Shown here piece by piece: positions 61,526-64,000 of a stretch of 64,000 nt of DNA. The position numbers and the translations under genes are program-made. The DNA comes from Actinomadura madurae (GTDB lineage: Bacteria; Actinomycetota; Actinomycetes; Streptosporangiales; Streptosporangiaceae): positions 62,001 through 126,000 of the forward strand of contig NZ_FOVH01000017.1 in the NCBI RefSeq assembly GCF_900115095.1, given 5' to 3'. The notes beneath the pieces were generated by a model that was not told the origin of the DNA, searched no databases, and saw only the letters and a program-made list of their open reading frames with translations. Every line of letters begins with the position of its first letter. Position 1 is the stretch's first letter.

Positions 61526-63175
61526 GTGGAAACGAATCACAACTTCCTGCAGACGGGGGGTCAACCGGTCTCGGATCGGATGCGGGAGTTGCTCGCCCGT
61601 GCGGCGCAGGACCACGTCTATGAACAGCGCTCACAGGGTCAGGTCCTGGACGAGATTCGCCAGCGGCTGGAAGGCATGGAGTGGCTGCTCCGCGAGGTCC
61701 GCGAGCGGGAGCTCAGCGGGCTGACCGGGCAGATCGAGAGCGTCCGCGGGCAGGTCGACGAACTGTCCGGCAAGCCCCCGGAATGGGCCGAAGGCCTGGC
61801 CGAGCACATCGAGGCGTTCGGCGAGCGGGTCAAGCCCGTCGCCGAGCTGCCCGCGCTGTGGGCCGACGTCGGCGTCGTCGCCGAGAACGTCGACGAGGGC
61901 CTGACCCGCATCCAGGCCGTCCTCGACTCCGCGCAGCAGATCACCGACGCCACGCAGCAGGCGTCGCAGCGCATGGACGAGATGACCAAGCGGCTCGACA
62001 AGCTCCAGGGCAGCATGGAGGCCGCGTCCGTCCGCTTCAACCGGCTCGACAAGTCGCTGGCCGAGCTGGGCCACCGGTCCGAGCGGCTGGAGCATTCGAT
62101 CAACGGGGTCACGGCCCGGGTCGACCAGGCGCTCGGCGAGATGGCCGAGCGGATGGAGCAGGGTCTGGAGGCCGTCAACGGCCGGGTCGAGGGCGTCGGC
62201 GGGCGGCTCGACGGCCTGGACGGCCGGCTGGACGGCGTCGACGGCCGCCTCGAAGGCGTGTCCGGCAAGCTGGACGGCATGGACGGCCGCTTCGAGAGCC
62301 TCGACGGCCGCATCGACGGGGTGGGCGAGCGGATCGCCCGGCTGCCCGCCACGCTGGAGATCGCCGAGCTGCACCGGCTGCTGAACGAGGTCGCGCAGCG
62401 CCCGGCGGCCGAGTACGGCGACCGCTTCGACGCGCTGGAGAAGCACCTCGCCGAGGCCGTCGACCCGCTGATCGAGGAGCTGCGCGCCCGGCCGGACCGC
62501 GACGAGGTCAAGGCGACCATGTCGCAGATCGCCGAGACCGCCTACAGCGACGTCGCCAAGCGGATGGACGAGTTCTCCCGCCGGTTCGAGGACGTGCACG
62601 ACGACGTCCGCAAGCGCATCGAGAACATCCACGAGGAGGTCACCAAGCGGGTCGACGTCGCGCTGGAGGAGTTCACCACCCAGGTCGCCATCGTCTCCCG
62701 CCGCGTCGAGTCGGTGCACGCCGACGTCACCAAGCAGGTCGAGGCCGTGCACACCGATGTGGCGCGGCAGGTCAGCGGCGTCCACGACGACTTCGGCAAG
62801 CGGATCGGCGACATCCACGAGGACGTCACGCGGCAGGTCGGCACCATCCATGAGGACGTCGCCAAGCAGGTCGGCAACATGCAGGAGGACGTCGCGCGCC
62901 AGGTCGGCGGCGTGCACGCGGAGTTCGCGCGGCGGGTGGAGAGCATGCAGGACGAGGCCGGGCGGCGCGCCGACGCCGCGCAGGCCGAGTTCGCCAAGCG
63001 CTTCACCAACGTCCAGGACGAGGTCGGCCGCAAGGTGGACGGCGTCCACGACGAGGTCTCCAAGCAGGTCAACGCGGTCCACGAGGACGTGCTGAAGCGG
63101 CTGTCCACCCTGGAGGAGACGATGCTCGCCCTGGCCGAGGCGCTGCTGCGTCCCCGGCGGGAGGCCAAGGACTGA
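61526..63175 (+). CDS. long coiled-coil protein with hendecad repeats
   Basis: 549 residues, mostly predicted helix. Residues 219-267 are seven heptads of the type GRLDGLD. Residues 341-530 are sixteen 11-residue units such as EDVAKQVGNMQ and EDVARQVGGVH, with two 7-residue stutters (RRFEDVH, RRVESVH) after the first and fourth units. The pattern of hydrophobics and charge in 11 residues fits a right-handed coiled coil or a surface-active amphipathic helix as in apolipoprotein-like proteins. No signal peptide or membrane segment. AAGGAG lies six to seven bases before the GTG start. No enzymatic domain; likely scaffold or membrane/lipid-coat protein. Confidence 0.8.
   Translation: METNHNFLQTGGQPVSDRMRELLARAAQDHVYEQRSQGQVLDEIRQRLEGMEWLLREVRERELSGLTGQIESVRGQVDELSGKPPEWAEGLAEHIEAFGERVKPVAELPALWADVGVVAENVDEGLTRIQAVLDSAQQITDATQQASQRMDEMTKRLDKLQGSMEAASVRFNRLDKSLAELGHRSERLEHSINGVTARVDQALGEMAERMEQGLEAVNGRVEGVGGRLDGLDGRLDGVDGRLEGVSGKLDGMDGRFESLDGRIDGVGERIARLPATLEIAELHRLLNEVAQRPAAEYGDRFDALEKHLAEAVDPLIEELRARPDRDEVKATMSQIAETAYSDVAKRMDEFSRRFEDVHDDVRKRIENIHEEVTKRVDVALEEFTTQVAIVSRRVESVHADVTKQVEAVHTDVARQVSGVHDDFGKRIGDIHEDVTRQVGTIHEDVAKQVGNMQEDVARQVGGVHAEFARRVESMQDEAGRRADAAQAEFAKRFTNVQDEVGRKVDGVHDEVSKQVNAVHEDVLKRLSTLEETMLALAEALLRPRREAKD
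62546..63115 (+). repeat. 33-bp (11-residue) internal repeat region
   Basis: Sixteen hendecads and two inserted heptads in register, encoding residues 341-530 of the coiled-coil protein. Confidence 0.85.
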
Positions 63176-63187
63176 CCGGACCGGACC

Positions 63188-63260
63188 GGGCCCGGGGGCA
63201 GCCCCCGGGCCCGCGCCGAACGGCGGCCGGGTGGGGCCGGCGCGGGCCCCACCCGGCCGC
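63188..63260 (+). terminator. two tandem strong hairpins after the coiled-coil gene
   Basis: A 12-bp palindrome GGGCCCGGGGGC/GCCCCCGGGCCC (63188-63199 with 63201-63212) is followed by a perfect 16-bp stem (63223-63238 with 63245-63260) and 6-base loop. Two stable stems in a row should block read-through toward the next gene. Confidence 0.8.
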
Positions 63261-63274
63261 ATTCGGATACCCAA

Positions 63275-63402
63275 CGGAATCCGTGGTGTTTGTCCGGCTA
63301 AGGGGTGTGACGACCGGAGGACCTCCCTCAAGCGACCCCGATGACGTGCATTTTGTTACGTTCCGTCTTCGCAAAATCACTCCCAATACCCTTCGGAATC
63401 CG
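63275..63402. promoter_or_regulatory. two CGGAATCCG palindromes upstream of the phosphotransferase gene
   Basis: CGGAATCCG occurs at 63275-63283 and 63394-63402, the second five bases before the ATG. The 119-base spacing and exact identity suggest operator sites, possibly for looping, but no regulator is known. Confidence 0.35.
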
Positions 63403-63407
63403 TTTTG

Positions 63408-64000
63408 ATGGATCAGGTGACCCACACACCGGCTCCCTGCCTGCAGACCGGCGCCCCGCCCGCCTCCACCACCCTGCGCTGGGTGGAGGAGTGCCTCGGC
63501 AAGGGCGCCGAGGTCCGCATGGTGCGGCCCCTCGCCGGCGGCGGCACCCACGCCAACCACGCCCTCCTCGTCGAGACCCGCTCCGGCGAGGCGCACCGCC
63601 TCGTCCTGCGCCGCTGGACGTCCCGCGCCCCCGGGCCCGCGCGCCGCAGCTACGGCGACACCGAGTTCTCCCCCGAGCGCGAGATCGCCGCGCTGGCCCT
63701 GCTCGCCGGCTGCGAGATCCCCACCCCGGCGCTCGTCGCCGCCGACCCCGCGGGCGCCTACTGCGACGTCCCCGCCCTGCTCATCACCCGGCTCAAGGGC
63801 CACCCGCCGCGCCCCTCGCCCGACGACATGCCCGAGTACCTCATCCAGCTGGCCGCCGCCCTGCTGTCGGTGCACGCGCTGAACGGCGCGTCCACCATGC
63901 CGCCGTACGTGCCGCACAACCGGCTCGACGTGCGGGTCCCGCCCGTGCACGCGCTGCGCCCCGGCCTGTGGGAGCGCGCCTTCGAGGTCGCCGAGCGCCC
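63408..64000 (+). CDS. aminoglycoside-phosphotransferase-family protein, 3' end beyond the window
   Basis: Open for 197 codons to the right edge. From the ATG the frame gives LRWVEECLGKGAEVRMVRPL, LAGGGTHANHALLVET with the G-rich nucleotide loop of the APH/choline-kinase fold, HRLVLRRWTS with the strand that holds the ATP lysine position (here Arg), SPEREIAALALLAG and the hinge region ALLITRLKG. The catalytic HGD loop would lie beyond the edge. Substrate unknown. Confidence 0.75.
   Translation, partial: MDQVTHTPAPCLQTGAPPASTTLRWVEECLGKGAEVRMVRPLAGGGTHANHALLVETRSGEAHRLVLRRWTSRAPGPARRSYGDTEFSPEREIAALALLAGCEIPTPALVAADPAGAYCDVPALLITRLKGHPPRPSPDDMPEYLIQLAAALLSVHALNGASTMPPYVPHNRLDVRVPPVHALRPGLWERAFEVAER

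Overview
The window is a piece of chromosome from a high-GC actinobacterium. GC is very high, codon third positions are almost all G or C, GTG starts are common, and many neighbouring genes overlap by ATGA or GTGA. The gene content fits the same group: an HrcA-type CIRCE in front of groES-groEL with a His-rich GroEL tail, an ECF sigma factor and anti-sigma pair beside guaB, DUF5319, guaB3, and LuxR-type two-component regulation. The right-hand block (guaA, a GMC oxidase, guaB3, guaB, DUF5319, an anti-sigma factor, SigD/ShbA, groEL, groES) keeps the gene order I remember from Mycobacterium tuberculosis around choD-guaB3-guaB2-sigD-groES. The tandem teichoic-acid-type transferases and secreted M43 proteases suggest a mycelial genus such as Actinomadura, but that genus is an inference.

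Layout: 1-2.9 kb holds a flavin-dependent oxidoreductase (cut at the edge), an alpha/beta hydrolase, an HxlR regulator and an SMP-30 lactonase. 3.0-3.7 kb is a small toxin-antitoxin-like pair with its own operator, followed by a gene graveyard at 3.7-4.2 kb with an internally deleted epoxide hydrolase. Then come the helicase pcrA, an unusual HExxH metalloprotein, a PTS-type dihydroxyacetone kinase operon (dhaKLM), a nucleoside hydrolase, a PIG-L deacetylase, a SRPBCC protein and a secreted beta-lactamase-fold hydrolase. 13.7-18.2 kb is envelope-related: a septum-formation-type protein, a LiaSR-like two-component pair with a PspC-bearing kinase, and a divergent PspC/LiaF-like protein.

18.2-24.9 kb holds a TetR regulator, a secreted beta-propeller fusion, a lipoprotein, a cupin, a Tat-exported PhoD phosphatase, a 31-residue membrane micro-protein, and a two-gene unit of a small acidic protein and a CHAP/peptidoglycan-binding protein. 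25.0-29.7 kb is a form II CO-dehydrogenase-type molybdenum hydroxylase operon (coxS-coxL-coxM-coxG). 30.6-37.6 kb holds two very large paralogous proteins that join a GT2 glycosyltransferase to a CDP-glycerol glycerophosphotransferase, probably for wall teichoic acid. At 37.8-39.9 kb a carotenoid oxygenase and a TetR gene diverge around a perfect 16-bp inverted repeat that overlaps a near-consensus promoter.

The rest is the purine/chaperone block: guaA (with a palindrome-bearing in-frame insertion), two secreted M43 proteases flanking an AlkD-type glycosylase, GMC oxidase, succinate-semialdehyde dehydrogenase, TetR, glpD, guaB3, guaB, DUF5319, rsdA-like, sigD/shbA, groEL and groES. A SAM methyltransferase, a long coiled-coil protein built of hendecad repeats, and a phosphotransferase-family gene cut by the right edge close the window. 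I saw no tRNA, rRNA, CRISPR array, intact insertion sequence or prophage.
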